A DNA stretch of 64,000 nt from Arthrobacter sp. AFG20 (GCF_002892795.1 NZ_PJMC01000008.1:62001-126000); one strand, 5' to 3'; shown: positions 44,301 through 52,508, counted from the first letter of the stretch. Made by a program: numbers and translations. The notes: generated by a model from the letters alone, not told the origin.

Positions 44301-46443
44301 CGCCAGGGTCATCGACGAAACCGAACGCGAGCTGCAGCGCCTTGCTGCCGAGCGGAAAGTCCGCGGCGTCGAGGGCGTGGCCGATCTTCTTCGCTTGCTG
44401 GGCCCCCTGGACCCCGGGGAAGTCGCGGCCAGGCTCACCCCGCCGGATGCGCCTGCCGAAACCGCGCTGGTCGAGCCTGTCGAAACCGAGGCCCCGCTGG
44501 TTGAGCCCGTCGAAACCAAGCCCGCCGAAGCCACAGTTGCCGAAGCCGCCGCCCACCTCGCGGCCCTCCAGCGTGCCAACCGGGCCATAAAGGTGACCAT
44601 CGCCGGCGTCGAACGCTTCGCCGCGGTGGAAGACGCGGCGAGACTTCGCGACGCCATCGGTGTACCGCTTCCCATGGGCGTTCCGCTTGCCTTCATCGAA
44701 CCGGTGGCGGACCCGCTGGGCGATCTCGTCTCGCGCTATGCCCGCACCCATGGTCCCTTCACCGCCACCGAAGCCGCGGCCAGGCTGGGACTTGGTGCCG
44801 CCGTCGTCGGAACTGCCCTGAAGCGGCTGGCGGCCGACGGCCGCGTGGTGGAAGGCGAGTTCCGGCCGCACGCGGAAACGGCTGCCGGCGAACGCCCGGC
44901 AGCCGCCGTGTCTGATTCCGATTCCGGTTCCGGCCTTGACCCCGTCGCGGAAGCAGCGGCGGCGTCGGCCGTTGCCTCAGCGGCGGTGGCCCTGGCCGGC
45001 AGCGAATGGTGTGACGCCGAGGTACTCCGCAAGCTTCGCCGCCGTTCACTCGCGGCGCTCCGGGCCGAGGTGGAGCCCGTGGACGTCACCGCCTACGGCA
45101 GGTTCCTGCCTGCCTGGCAACATGTCCGCACGCCGGGCGCGGGACGGGGGCAGCCGGCGCTGCGCGGGCTCGACGGCATCATCACCGCGGTGGACCAGCT
45201 CTCCGGCGTGCCCATACCCGCCTCCGCCTGGGAATCTCTGGTGCTCGCCAGCCGGGTGTCCAACTACCAGCCCGCCATGCTGGACGAGCTCATGGCCGCC
45301 GGGGAGGTTCTCTGGTCCGGTGCCGGTTCGCTTCCGGGCAACGACGGCTGGATCAGCCTGCACCTGGCGGATTCGGTGGAACTGACGCTGAACCCTGCCC
45401 CCGAGTTTGAACCGGGCGACGCCCAGCGGCGGCTGCTGGAGCACCTGCAGGCCAACGGAGGCGGCTACTTTTTCCGGCAGCTGACGGACATTGCCGGCGG
45501 CATGGATGCTGTACTGGGCGACCAGGACGTCGTGTCCGCGATCTGGGATCTCGCCTGGGCGGGCCGGGTCACCGGGGATACGTTCGCCCCGGTCCGGTCC
45601 CTGATCGCGGGCGGGCACACGGCCCACCGGCAGGTGGCGCGCGCACCGCGGGCCAGGGCGCCGCGCCTCAGCAGGCTCGGACGGTCGCACGGGACCGGGC
45701 TGCTCGGCTCCCCGGGACTGTCCGGCGGACGCTACGGCTCGGCCGGCGGTGCGGCCCCCACCCCGCCGCTCGCGGCCGGGCGCTGGTCCGCGCTTCCCAC
45801 ACCCGAACTCGACCCCACGATCCATGCCCGCGCCACGGCGGAGCTGCTGCTGGACAGGTACGGTGTGGTCACCCGTGGATCCGTCATGGCCGAGAACATC
45901 CTGGGCGGATTCGGGCTCATGTACAAGGTGCTGGCCCGGCTGGAGGAGGCCGGACGGTGCAGGCGGGGGTACTTCATCGAACATCTGGGTGCCGCCCAGT
46001 TCGCCGTGCCCGCTACCGTCGACCGGCTGCGCTCGTATACCGAAGACGCCCAGCTGGCCAAGCCGGAACCCGTGGCGCTGGCCCTGGCGGCAACAGATCC
46101 GGCCAACCCCTACGGCGCGGCCCTCTCGTGGCCTGCCGGCAACGTCGAAGCCGGCAGCGGGCACCGCCCGGGACGGAAGGCGGGTGCACTCGTGGTGCTG
46201 GTCGACGGCGCGCTGGTGCTGTACGTCGAACGCGGAGGCAAGACCCTGCTGGTGTTCACGGAAGACGAATCCGTCCTCGCCGCCGCGGCCGGCGCACTCG
46301 TGGACGTGGTGAAACGCGGTGCCGTGGACAAGCTCGTCATGGAAAAGGTCAACGGCCACGGCATCCTCGACACCCCTGCGGCAGCGGCACTGACGGCTGC
46401 CGGGGCCTACTCCACACCGAAGGGGCTGAGGATCCGTGCCTGA
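41341..46443 (+). CDS. lhr: Lhr-type ATP-dependent helicase
   Basis: This SF2 helicase of about 1700 residues has motif I APTGSGKTLAAFLW, motif II DEVHA, motif III LSATV, and motif VI QRVGRAGHQ. A winged helix and the large Lhr C-terminal half follow. Lhr unwinds DNA 3' to 5' and acts in mutagen repair in mycobacteria. It exceeds the usual length (about 1500) through low-complexity inserts, including residues encoded by a repeat pair at 44467-44517. The ATG at 41341 is chosen; GTG 41323 and ATG 41395 are alternatives. It overlaps nei by 8 bp. Confidence 0.94.
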   Translation: MQSQEPAGTSTGTSAGDSMGQFSRPTREWFLGAFSEPTPAQQGAWNAISSGSHALVVAPTGSGKTLAAFLWALDRLLVSGSAAPAAALPDAAAADASALPGLEEPPAGAKTKQFRARKPKRKTSVLYISPLKALGVDVERNLRAPLIGITQTAKRLDLPAPLITVGVRSGDTPASERRALLSNPPDILITTPESLFLMLTSRARETLSEVDTVIVDEVHAVAGTKRGAHLAVSLERLDALLPAPAQRIGLSATVEPRELVAQFLAGSAPVEIVAPPSRKNWDLTVSVPVEDMSDLQGAAGAFDSGPASGLQPQASIWPHVEEKIVDLVLANQSTIVFANSRRLAERLTARLNEIHAERQLLTVGGGWDDPAPSPSGGVPASTATPAHMMAQAGSTAGAEPLLARAHHGSVSKDQRALIEDDLKSGRLRCVVATSSLELGIDMGAVDLVVQVESPPSVASGLQRVGRAGHQVGEISQGYLFPKHRADLVHTAITVERMLDGKIERLSVPANPLDILAQQTVAATALGSIDVEEWFSTVRRSAPFATLPRSAFEATLDLLAGRYPSDEFAELRPRIIWDRNAGTIEGRPGAQRLAVTSGGTIPDRGLFGVYIIGTETEGSASPAGSGDGKGSGTAPAKGGRRVGELDEEMVYESRVGDIFALGATSWKIEDITHDRVLVSPAFGQPGKLPFWKGDSLGRPVDLGRALGAFIRELSASDVGPATERCKASGLDDFAANNLLQYLSEQKLATEVVPSDTTLVVERFHDELGDWRVILHSPFGMPVHAPWALAVGQRLHQRYGLDGSAMAADDGIVLRVPTMEDEPPGAELFLFDPEELEQIVTAEVGGSALFASRFRECAARALLLPRQTPGKRQPLWQQRQRSAQLLDVARKYPSFPIVLETVRECLQDVYDLPALKDIAASVERRELRIVQTTTQQPSPFAKSLLFGYVAQFLYEGDSPLAERRAAALALDSTLLNELLGRVELRELLDARVIDETERELQRLAAERKVRGVEGVADLLRLLGPLDPGEVAARLTPPDAPAETALVEPVETEAPLVEPVETKPAEATVAEAAAHLAALQRANRAIKVTIAGVERFAAVEDAARLRDAIGVPLPMGVPLAFIEPVADPLGDLVSRYARTHGPFTATEAAARLGLGAAVVGTALKRLAADGRVVEGEFRPHAETAAGERPAAAVSDSDSGSGLDPVAEAAAASAVASAAVALAGSEWCDAEVLRKLRRRSLAALRAEVEPVDVTAYGRFLPAWQHVRTPGAGRGQPALRGLDGIITAVDQLSGVPIPASAWESLVLASRVSNYQPAMLDELMAAGEVLWSGAGSLPGNDGWISLHLADSVELTLNPAPEFEPGDAQRRLLEHLQANGGGYFFRQLTDIAGGMDAVLGDQDVVSAIWDLAWAGRVTGDTFAPVRSLIAGGHTAHRQVARAPRARAPRLSRLGRSHGTGLLGSPGLSGGRYGSAGGAAPTPPLAAGRWSALPTPELDPTIHARATAELLLDRYGVVTRGSVMAENILGGFGLMYKVLARLEEAGRCRRGYFIEHLGAAQFAVPATVDRLRSYTEDAQLAKPEPVALALAATDPANPYGAALSWPAGNVEAGSGHRPGRKAGALVVLVDGALVLYVERGGKTLLVFTEDESVLAAAAGALVDVVKRGAVDKLVMEKVNGHGILDTPAAAALTAAGAYSTPKGLRIRA
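44467..44517. repeat. Paired 21 bp repeat within lhr
   Basis: CTGGTCGAGCCTGTCGAAAC (44467-44486) and CTGGTTGAGCCCGTCGAAAC (44497-44516) occur 30 bases apart with two differences. Both are read in frame as LVEPVET. The sequence resembles the GGTTTCGACAGGCTCAACCA repeat I know from intergenic DNA of Micrococcales. Here it is domesticated in a linker of the helicase. Confidence 0.7.
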
Positions 46444-47338
46444 AGGCGACTCCGTCTGGCGTGCCGCCAGCCAGCTGCACACGGCCCTCGCCGGCCAGAA
46501 ACTTCTCGCGTCCGACTTCCGTGTGCCCCGCTTCGCCACCCTGGACCTGGCCGGCTGGACCATGGAGGAGGTGGTCCCCCGCGGCAAGCACCTGCTCATG
46601 CGGCTGGTGGGCCCGGCCCAGGAGCGGCTGACCATCCACTCGCACCTGAAGATGGAGGGCAGCTGGCAGATCTACCCGCCCGGGGGCAGGTGGCGGAAGC
46701 CGGGATTCACGGCCCGGTGCGTGCTGCGCACGGCCGTTGCCGACGCCGTCGGATTTTCCCTGGGCATGCTTGAAGTGATCAAGACCGGCGAAGAAGACAA
46801 AGCCGTGGGTTTCCTCGGCCCGGACCTGCTCGGCCCGGACTGGGACCCGGCCGAGGCCGAACGCCGCGTGGCGGCCCGGCCCGACGTGCCGGTGGGGGTG
46901 GCACTGCTGGACCAGAGCAACCTCGCCGGCATCGGGAACATCTACCGCTGCGAGGTGTGCTTCCTGGCCGGCATCCACCCTGCATCACCGGCGGCCGCGG
47001 TAAAGGACTGGCCCGCCATGTTTGCCGACGCCAAGCAGCTGCTCGAGGCGAACCTCGGACCGGGCCGGCGGACCACCGTGCTCAACGCCCGCGGAACTCC
47101 GGTGGGCCGTGCCGCCGGCCGTCCGGGCTACTGGGTTTACCGGCGCGAGCACCAGCCGTGCCTGCGCTGCCGGACGCCCATCCGCCACGGCGTGCTGGGC
47201 AAGAATGTGCCCGGCAGAAGTGGCGCAGGAACGGGGGTGGCGGGCAGCGCCGGCAGCGCGACCACTGCCGTCACGGAGGAACGCGACATCTACTTCTGCC
47301 CGACGTGCCAGCCACTTCTGGGCGGCCCCGCGGCATAG
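46436..47338 (+). CDS. nei: Endonuclease VIII-type DNA glycosylase/AP lyase
   Basis: The 300-residue enzyme has the catalytic N terminus Pro2-Glu3 in MPEGDSVWRAA, the helix-two-turn-helix with LLDQSNLAGIGNIYRCE, and a C-terminal zinc finger with CLRC and CPTC. It removes oxidised pyrimidines and cuts the AP site. A Gly/Ala insert lies within the zinc finger loop. GTG start, overlapping lhr by 8 bp, so the two repair genes are co-expressed. Resembles actinobacterial Nei1/Nei2 types. Confidence 0.93.
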   Translation: MPEGDSVWRAASQLHTALAGQKLLASDFRVPRFATLDLAGWTMEEVVPRGKHLLMRLVGPAQERLTIHSHLKMEGSWQIYPPGGRWRKPGFTARCVLRTAVADAVGFSLGMLEVIKTGEEDKAVGFLGPDLLGPDWDPAEAERRVAARPDVPVGVALLDQSNLAGIGNIYRCEVCFLAGIHPASPAAAVKDWPAMFADAKQLLEANLGPGRRTTVLNARGTPVGRAAGRPGYWVYRREHQPCLRCRTPIRHGVLGKNVPGRSGAGTGVAGSAGSATTAVTEERDIYFCPTCQPLLGGPAA

Positions 47339-47369
47339 CGGCCCGTTGCGGGACACACGTACGGCACGA

Positions 47370-47410
47370 GGACGCGCAAAGGCGGGCGTCATGAGACCTA
47401 TTGCGCGTCC
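47370..47410. terminator. Hairpin between nei and the YczE gene
   Basis: GGACGCGCAA (47370-47379) pairs with TTGCGCGTCC (47401-47410) across 21 bases. It lies between convergent genes. No T tract. Confidence 0.5.
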
Positions 47411-47426
47411 CGGTAGAACATGCGCG

Positions 47427-48137
47427 TCAGGACGTGGCCAGCGGCGCCTCCGACTGGTCCTCGCGGTCGCCGGACCGGTCCTCGCGGTCGCCGGACTCGG
47501 CAGTCTCGCCGGCGCCTCCAGCGGCCGCCCGGTCTCCGGCAGTTATCCCTGCCGGTTCCCGGGCCGGAACCAGGAAGTACGGCAGCAGGAGCTGGACCAG
47601 CGGGCCGATCGCCAGCGCGTAAACCACAGTGCCCACTCCGACAGAGCCGCCGAGGAGCCAGCCCGCGGCGAGCACCACCACCTCGATCAGCGTCCGGGAC
47701 CAGCGCACGGACCAGCCGGTGCGTTTGGCCAGGCCCGTCATGAGCCCGTCCCGGGCGCCGGGGCCGAAGCGGGCGCCGATGTAGCACGCGGAGGCGATGC
47801 CGTTGAGCACCACCGCACCGCCCAGCAGCGCGATCTGGCCGCCGAGGTGGGAGAACGCGGGGATCAGCGCGAGCCCAACGTCGGCGAAGACCCCCACGAG
47901 GACGGCGTTGCAGAGCGTGCCAAAGCCGGGCCGCTGCCGCAGCGGGATCCACAGCAGGAGCACCAGGAAACTGACGATGATGACCACCGCGCCGATGCTC
48001 AGGCCCGTCTTGCCGGCGACGCCTTGATGGAACACGTCCCAGGGGTCCAGCCCGAGCCCGGCCCGGATAAACAGGGCCAGAGAAATGCCGTACATGGCGA
48101 GGCCGGTAAAAAGCTGTACAAGTCTGCGGGTCATCAT
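47427..48137 (-). CDS. YczE/YitT-like membrane protein
   Basis: The 236-residue protein has about five membrane helices. The family start LVQLFTGLAMYGISLALFIRAGLGLDPWDVF (in parts) and the motif ARFGPGARDGLMTG are typical of YczE. YczE proteins occur next to MocR-type regulators, as here, and are thought to transport or sense the same ligand. The ATG at 48137 follows AGGA. The charged tail includes two copies of GDREDxS, encoded by a 21 bp tandem repeat (47455-47496). Confidence 0.85.
   Translation of the reverse strand: MMTRRLVQLFTGLAMYGISLALFIRAGLGLDPWDVFHQGVAGKTGLSIGAVVIIVSFLVLLLWIPLRQRPGFGTLCNAVLVGVFADVGLALIPAFSHLGGQIALLGGAVVLNGIASACYIGARFGPGARDGLMTGLAKRTGWSVRWSRTLIEVVVLAAGWLLGGSVGVGTVVYALAIGPLVQLLLPYFLVPAREPAGITAGDRAAAGGAGETAESGDREDRSGDREDQSEAPLATS
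47455..47496. repeat. 21 bp tandem duplication in the YczE gene tail
   Basis: Two adjacent 21-base units (47455-47475 and 47476-47496) differ at one base. The unit keeps the reading frame and duplicates a charged heptapeptide. Confidence 0.8.
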
Positions 48138-48155
48138 TGAAACATCCTGAGGCAC

Positions 48156-48195
48156 AACTGGCCTTGTTTTCCATGGCCAGTTTGAAATACTGGCC
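48156..48195. promoter_or_regulatory. Three-part ACTGGCC operator in the divergent MocR/YczE promoter
   Basis: AACTGGCC (48156-48163) and GGCCAGTT (48175-48182) form a perfect inverted repeat. A third half-site TACTGGCC (48188-48195) repeats the first in direct orientation. MocR dimers of the PdxR/GabR type commonly bind such mixed direct and inverted sites. The whole intergenic region is about 60 bases. Confidence 0.65.
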
Positions 48196-48197
48196 TC

Positions 48198-49679
48198 ATG
48201 TCCGGATCACTCACGCCCACCGCCCTCGCCCGTCTCCTGGGCCAGTGGCACCGCGGCAACGCACCCGCGTACCGGGAACTGGCCGACGTCGTGCGTCTTT
48301 TGGTCCTGGACGGCCGCATCCCGCTGGGCACCGCGCTGCCCAGCGAACGGACACTCTCCGCCACCCTCGCCGTCAGCCGCACCACGGTGACGGCGGCGTA
48401 CGCGAGCCTGCGCGAACAGGGGTTCCTGAGCAGCGGCCAGGGCACGCGAGGCCGCACGTGCCTGCCGCGGACCGCCTACACGCCAGGACAGGGGCGGGAC
48501 TCCCGCGCGAGCCTGTCGGGGGCGCCGGGCCTGGCTGTTCCCGACGGCGTCATCGACCTCGCGTACGCATCGCTCCCGGCCAGCGGCGAAGCGGTCCACC
48601 AGGCCTTCGCCGCTGCCCTCACCGAACTGCCTGCCCTGCTGCCCGGCTTCGGCTACGACGCCCTGGGCGTGCCGGCGCTTCGGGAGGCGATTGCCGGCCA
48701 TTATGCCGACGCCGGGGTGCCCACCACGGCCGGGCAGATCCTGGTGACGTCCGGGGCGCAGCATGCACTGAACATCGTGCTGCGGGCGCTGGTCGGCAAA
48801 CAGGACAAGGTCCTCGTGGAGCAGCCGACCTACCCGAACGCGCTCGACGCCATCCGTGCCACGGGCTGCCGCATCGTGCCGGTGCCCCTTCCGCCGACGC
48901 CCGAGCGAAGCTGGGACATGGACTCGGTCGAGTCTGCCCTGATGCAGCAACGGCCCCGCGTGGCCTACACGGTCCCGGATTTCCACAACCCCACCGGCCG
49001 GCTGATGCCCGACGCACAGCGCCGCCGGCTGGTCCGTGCGGCCACGGCGTCAGGCACTGTCCTCGTTGTGGACGAGACTCTCCGTGAGCTCAATCTCGAC
49101 GGCGGTACAACGGCTCCGCTGGCTTCCTTCAGTTCATCCGTGGTGTCCCTAGGGTCGCTGAGCAAATCGCATTGGGCGGGCATGCGCGTCGGCTGGATCC
49201 GCGCGTCAGAGAGCCTGATTCAGCGGTTCGCGGCCGTCCGGACCACGATGGACCTGGGCGGCCCGGTGGTGGAGCAGCTGGCGGCAGCCCACCTGGTGCG
49301 CACTCTGGCCGATCCCCTGCCGGCCCGCCTGTCCGCGCTCCGGGAGAACCGCTCCGCCCTGCTGGACCTGCTCAAGGTCCACCTGCCGCGGTGGGAGGCG
49401 GAGAGGCCCGATGGCGGTCTGGCTGTCTGGTGCCGGCTGCCGTCGCCCAGCAGCACGGCCCTGACCGTCATCGCCCCGGAACTCGGCATCCGCCTCGCTG
49501 CCGGCCCGCGCTTCGGCGTGGGCGGGGTGTTCGAGAACTTCCTTCGCATTCCGTTCACGCTGCCGCCGGAGCAGCTGGAGATGGCAGTCCTCGCGCTGCG
49601 CGCCGCCCAGGACAGGCTGGACGCAGCCCCGCAGCTCCGGCGCACCCTCCGGGACTCCCCCGCCGCCGCCATCGCCTGA
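48198..49679 (+). CDS. MocR-type regulator (GntR winged helix plus aminotransferase fold)
   Basis: The 493-residue protein has a winged helix (about residues 15-85) with GTALPSERTLSATLAVSRTTV. After a linker it has a type I aminotransferase-fold domain with PDFHNPTGRLM and the PLP lysine in SLSKSHWAGMRVGW. Such proteins use PLP or a PLP-amine adduct as effector. It is divergent from yczE and shares an operator region with it, which suggests it controls that gene and itself. The ligand is not known. Confidence 0.92.
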   Translation: MSGSLTPTALARLLGQWHRGNAPAYRELADVVRLLVLDGRIPLGTALPSERTLSATLAVSRTTVTAAYASLREQGFLSSGQGTRGRTCLPRTAYTPGQGRDSRASLSGAPGLAVPDGVIDLAYASLPASGEAVHQAFAAALTELPALLPGFGYDALGVPALREAIAGHYADAGVPTTAGQILVTSGAQHALNIVLRALVGKQDKVLVEQPTYPNALDAIRATGCRIVPVPLPPTPERSWDMDSVESALMQQRPRVAYTVPDFHNPTGRLMPDAQRRRLVRAATASGTVLVVDETLRELNLDGGTTAPLASFSSSVVSLGSLSKSHWAGMRVGWIRASESLIQRFAAVRTTMDLGGPVVEQLAAAHLVRTLADPLPARLSALRENRSALLDLLKVHLPRWEAERPDGGLAVWCRLPSPSSTALTVIAPELGIRLAAGPRFGVGGVFENFLRIPFTLPPEQLEMAVLALRAAQDRLDAAPQLRRTLRDSPAAAIA

Positions 49680-49755
49680 TGTCCGGCAGACTGCGCGTCC
49701 TCAGGCAGGCTAGGGCCGGCAGGAGCGCGCGCGCGGCGGGGCGGAGTGCGCAAAG

Positions 49756-49767
49756 TAGAATGGACCG
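49756..49767 (+). promoter_or_regulatory. -10 hexamer of a leaderless pseudouridine synthase transcript
   Basis: TAGAAT (49756-49761), six bases, then GTG at 49768 directly followed by ATG at 49771. No ribosome-binding site. Confidence 0.55.
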
Positions 49768-50721
49768 GTGATGCAATCCCCCCTTCCCGTGCGCGACGGC
49801 GTGAACGCGACCCGCCTGCGCCTCCCGGACGGGGGGCCCTGGGACACCGCAATGGACTACATGATGCACCGCTGGGGGCACATCGACCCGCAGGGCATCG
49901 AGGACCGGTTCGATGCCGGCGAGATCGTGGGCGAGGGCGGCATCCCCCTGCACCGCGGCACCAGGCTCGAGGACCACACCTTCATCTGGTACTACCGCAC
50001 GCTCCCGCCGGAAACCCGGCTGCCTGTAGAGCTGAACATCCTGTACCAGGACGAGCACATCCTGGTGGTGGACAAGCCGCACTTCCTGCCCACCACGCCC
50101 GGGGGCACGTACATCCAGGAATCGGCGCTGGTCCGGCTCCGGAACCAGCTGGACCTCCCGGACCTGATCCCGATGCACCGCCTGGACCGCATGACCGCGG
50201 GCATCCTCCTGCTCTCCACCAACCCCGAGACACGGGGTAAGTACCAGGTGCTCTTCGAGAAGCGCCAGGTCCAGAAGGAATATGAGTGCGTATCCGCTGC
50301 CGAACCGGCTGCCGGGTACCCCGCCGTCGGCTTCCCGGTGGTGGTCCGCAACCGGATGACGAAGTCCCGCAGCTACCTTCTGGCGGAGGTCATCGACGGC
50401 GAGCCGAACGCGGAGACCCGCATCGACCTGCTGCGGACGTTCGACGGCGCCGCCGGCGGCCCCGCATCTGCCGGAGCAGGACGCCGTGGCCTCTACCGGC
50501 TCGAACCGCACTCCGGCAAAACCCACCAGCTCCGGGTGCACATGGCTTCTCTAGGATTGGGCATCCTGCACGATTCGTTCTACCCCGAACTGCTGGACAA
50601 GGCACCGGACGACTACACCAAGCCGCTCCAGCTGCTGGCACGCGGCATCCGGTTCGTGGACCCCATCACGAAGGAACCCGTCGAGTACCGCAGCCGCCTC
50701 CAGCTCAGCGAAGTCCGCTAG
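49768..50721 (+). CDS. RluA-family pseudouridine synthase
   Basis: The 317-residue enzyme has the catalytic motif MHRLDRMTAGILLLS with the essential Asp, and the RluA landmarks LYQDEHILVVDKPHFLPTTP (in parts) and SGKTHQLRVHMASLG. It makes pseudouridine in 23S rRNA or tRNA; the exact site cannot be told. The GTG at 49768 is chosen from promoter spacing; ATG 49771 would remove one residue. Confidence 0.92.
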   Translation: MMQSPLPVRDGVNATRLRLPDGGPWDTAMDYMMHRWGHIDPQGIEDRFDAGEIVGEGGIPLHRGTRLEDHTFIWYYRTLPPETRLPVELNILYQDEHILVVDKPHFLPTTPGGTYIQESALVRLRNQLDLPDLIPMHRLDRMTAGILLLSTNPETRGKYQVLFEKRQVQKEYECVSAAEPAAGYPAVGFPVVVRNRMTKSRSYLLAEVIDGEPNAETRIDLLRTFDGAAGGPASAGAGRRGLYRLEPHSGKTHQLRVHMASLGLGILHDSFYPELLDKAPDDYTKPLQLLARGIRFVDPITKEPVEYRSRLQLSEVR

Positions 50722-50753
50722 CCAGGTCAAAGTGCGCTAGCCGGGAGGGTCCG

Positions 50754-51284
50754 CTAGGCAGCACCTTCGAGGACATCCCGGAAGACTGCCGCGGTTTCCG
50801 GGCCAAAGAGCACGAACTCCACCAACTCCACGCCCCCTTCGGCGGACCGCGCGGCATACGATCGGACGGCGTCGAACGCCACCTGCGCCACCTGGCGGGC
50901 GGCCCAGCCATAGACCCCCGCGCCTACCGCAGGAAAGGCCAGGGACCGGACACCCAGGCCCTCGGCAACCCGCAGGCACTCGGTAAAACAGGACGCCAGC
51001 AGTGCCGGATTGGTCTGCCCGGCATGGCGGTTGGGCCCGACGGTGTGGATGACCCAGCGCGCCGCCAGCCCGAATCCGGGGGTGGCCACGGCAGCGCCCA
51101 CCGGCAGCCCGTCCTGGAGCGTCGTTGCCCTCAGTTCCCGGCAGGCCGCCAGCAGTTCCGGCCCGGCCGCCCGGTGGATCGCCCCGTCCACGCCGCCGCC
51201 GCCCAGCAGCGAAGAGTTGGCGGCATTTACCACCGCGTCCACGGGCCGCCCGGTGATGTCACCCTCAACGATCTCTATCCGCAT
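50754..51284 (-). CDS. Macro-domain O-acetyl-ADP-ribose deacetylase
   Basis: The 176-residue protein is a single macro domain of the MacroD/YmdB type, with IVEGDITGRPVDAVVNAANSSLLGGGGVDGAIH (in parts) and the later FPAVGAGVYGW loop. It binds ADP-ribose and removes acetyl or ADP-ribosyl groups. The ATG at 51284 gives the usual N terminus. CACACT lies six bases upstream, so a leaderless start is possible. Confidence 0.93.
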   Translation of the reverse strand: MRIEIVEGDITGRPVDAVVNAANSSLLGGGGVDGAIHRAAGPELLAACRELRATTLQDGLPVGAAVATPGFGLAARWVIHTVGPNRHAGQTNPALLASCFTECLRVAEGLGVRSLAFPAVGAGVYGWAARQVAQVAFDAVRSYAARSAEGGVELVEFVLFGPETAAVFRDVLEGAA

Positions 51285-51401
51285 GCAGCCAGTGTGGCAT
51301 TGTGAACCGGCCAGGGCGTAGGGGTCCGCCGCGCAGGAGTTCCACCGGGTGCCGGACTTCTGCCATGGCTGTCCACCCGGCGCGTTCCCGCCTCGGTGCG
51401 G

Positions 51402-51413
51402 TACGTTGTGCAA
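51402..51413 (+). promoter_or_regulatory. -10 hexamer of a leaderless DedA transcript
   Basis: TACGTT (51402-51407), six bases GTGCAA, then ATG at 51414. No ribosome-binding site. Confidence 0.5.
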
Positions 51414-52043
51414 ATGGACTTCGGCAATCCGGACACGTGGAGCACGGCCATCTACTTCTGGATCATCCCGGCCGTCCTCGGCGATGCCATTTTTCCGCCC
51501 ATCCCGTCCGAGATGGTCCTGATCACGGGCGGTGCCCTGTCCGCCGCCGGACGGGCCAACCTGTTCCTGGTCGGTGTCCTGTCAGCCACCGCCTCGTGGC
51601 TGGGCGACATGGTGGTGTTCCAGCTGTTCAAACGCCGGCTGAGCCATATCCTGGACCGCTGGACATGGGGCCGGAAGATCCACCGCGGCATCCACCAGGC
51701 CATCGCCAAGGCGGGCCGGTCCTCCGCCTACGGCACCATCATCGGGGCCCGGTTCATTCCCGGAGGGCGGCTGGCGACGTCGGCCGCCGCAGGCATTGCC
51801 GACGTCTCCACCCGGGGCTTCAGCCTGTGCGCCGGGCTGGGAGCGGTGCTGTGGGCGACGTGGCTCGTGGGCCTCGGTTTCTTCACAGGCTCCGCGACGG
51901 GGCTGCCGTTTTGGGCGAGTTCGCTGATCGGTGTGGCCGTTGGCCTGGTGATTGGCGCCGTCGTGGGTCTGATTGTCACACGCCGGCGCGGCGACCGCTC
52001 CCCCGTGGACGAGCCGGGCGGCGCCGCCGGTCCGGACAACTAA
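51414..52043 (+). CDS. DedA-family membrane protein
   Basis: The 209-residue protein has the DedA features AVLGDAIFPPIPSEMVLITGG, ASWLGDMVVFQ and GARFIPGGRLATSAAAG, with two re-entrant regions and about four membrane helices. DedA proteins flip undecaprenyl phosphate or phospholipids. An in-frame GTG at 51396 is possible, but the -10 spacing favours 51414. The stop codon lies in a 15 bp tandem repeat. Confidence 0.9.
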   Translation: MDFGNPDTWSTAIYFWIIPAVLGDAIFPPIPSEMVLITGGALSAAGRANLFLVGVLSATASWLGDMVVFQLFKRRLSHILDRWTWGRKIHRGIHQAIAKAGRSSAYGTIIGARFIPGGRLATSAAAGIADVSTRGFSLCAGLGAVLWATWLVGLGFFTGSATGLPFWASSLIGVAVGLVIGAVVGLIVTRRRGDRSPVDEPGGAAGPDN

Positions 52044-52067
52044 GATCGGGGCAACTAAGGTCGGGGC
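52038..52067. repeat. 15 bp tandem duplication at the dedA stop codon
   Basis: AACTAAGATCGGGGC (52038-52052) and AACTAAGGTCGGGGC (52053-52067) are adjacent and differ at one base. The first copy contains the TAA stop. Confidence 0.8.
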
Positions 52068-52076
52068 GCCAAAGCA

Positions 52077-52382
52077 TTAAACGGGCGCCCAGCGGCCGCG
52101 GCTGCGGCGGAGCACCGAAAGCGAGCCTGTCAGCGCGACGCGTTCGACGGCGTCGCGCATCACGGCTGCCGACTCGCGCGCCGCGCTGTTCTCACTGTTG
52201 TATTCCGTAGCCTCCACGAGGAACCGCAGGTTCAGCTGCGGCACGCCGCCGGCCAGTTCCAGCTGATGCGACTCAACATGGTGCCGCGACCCCAGGCATT
52301 CGACGGCGGTGTCCATCACCGTCTCGGGACGGTTGCCCGGCTTCAGCCCGGTGATCTTGAGTCTGGTCTGGAAGGACGGCAT
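52077..52382 (-). CDS. Hypothetical 101-residue protein
   Basis: I do not recognise this small cytosolic protein. It begins MPSFQTRLKITGLKPGNRPE and has alternating strands and helices, with VPQLNLRFLVEATEY and ESAAVMRDAVERVAL. The fold may be a small alpha/beta domain. A leaderless start is likely: TAGGGT lies six bases before ATG, which makes the frame credible. Convergent with dedA, divergent from the hydrogenase locus. Confidence 0.72.
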   Translation of the reverse strand: MPSFQTRLKITGLKPGNRPETVMDTAVECLGSRHHVESHQLELAGGVPQLNLRFLVEATEYNSENSAARESAAVMRDAVERVALTGSLSVLRRSRGRWAPV

Positions 52383-52394
52383 CCTCCAACCCTA
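52383..52394 (-). promoter_or_regulatory. -10 hexamer of a leaderless hypothetical gene
   Basis: Minus strand TAGGGT (complement of 52389-52394), six bases TGGAGG, then ATG. TGGAGG would touch the start codon, so it is not a normal ribosome-binding site. Confidence 0.5.
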
Positions 52395-52508
52395 GCGCCG
52401 GGCGCGATGAACACAGCGCGAACGGACACTTGACGCCCCAAAGTCCGGCCCCGGCAGGGCCGTAACTGTCCGTTCGAACCGGGGATGGGCGGGCGGAAAT
52501 TCGGACGG

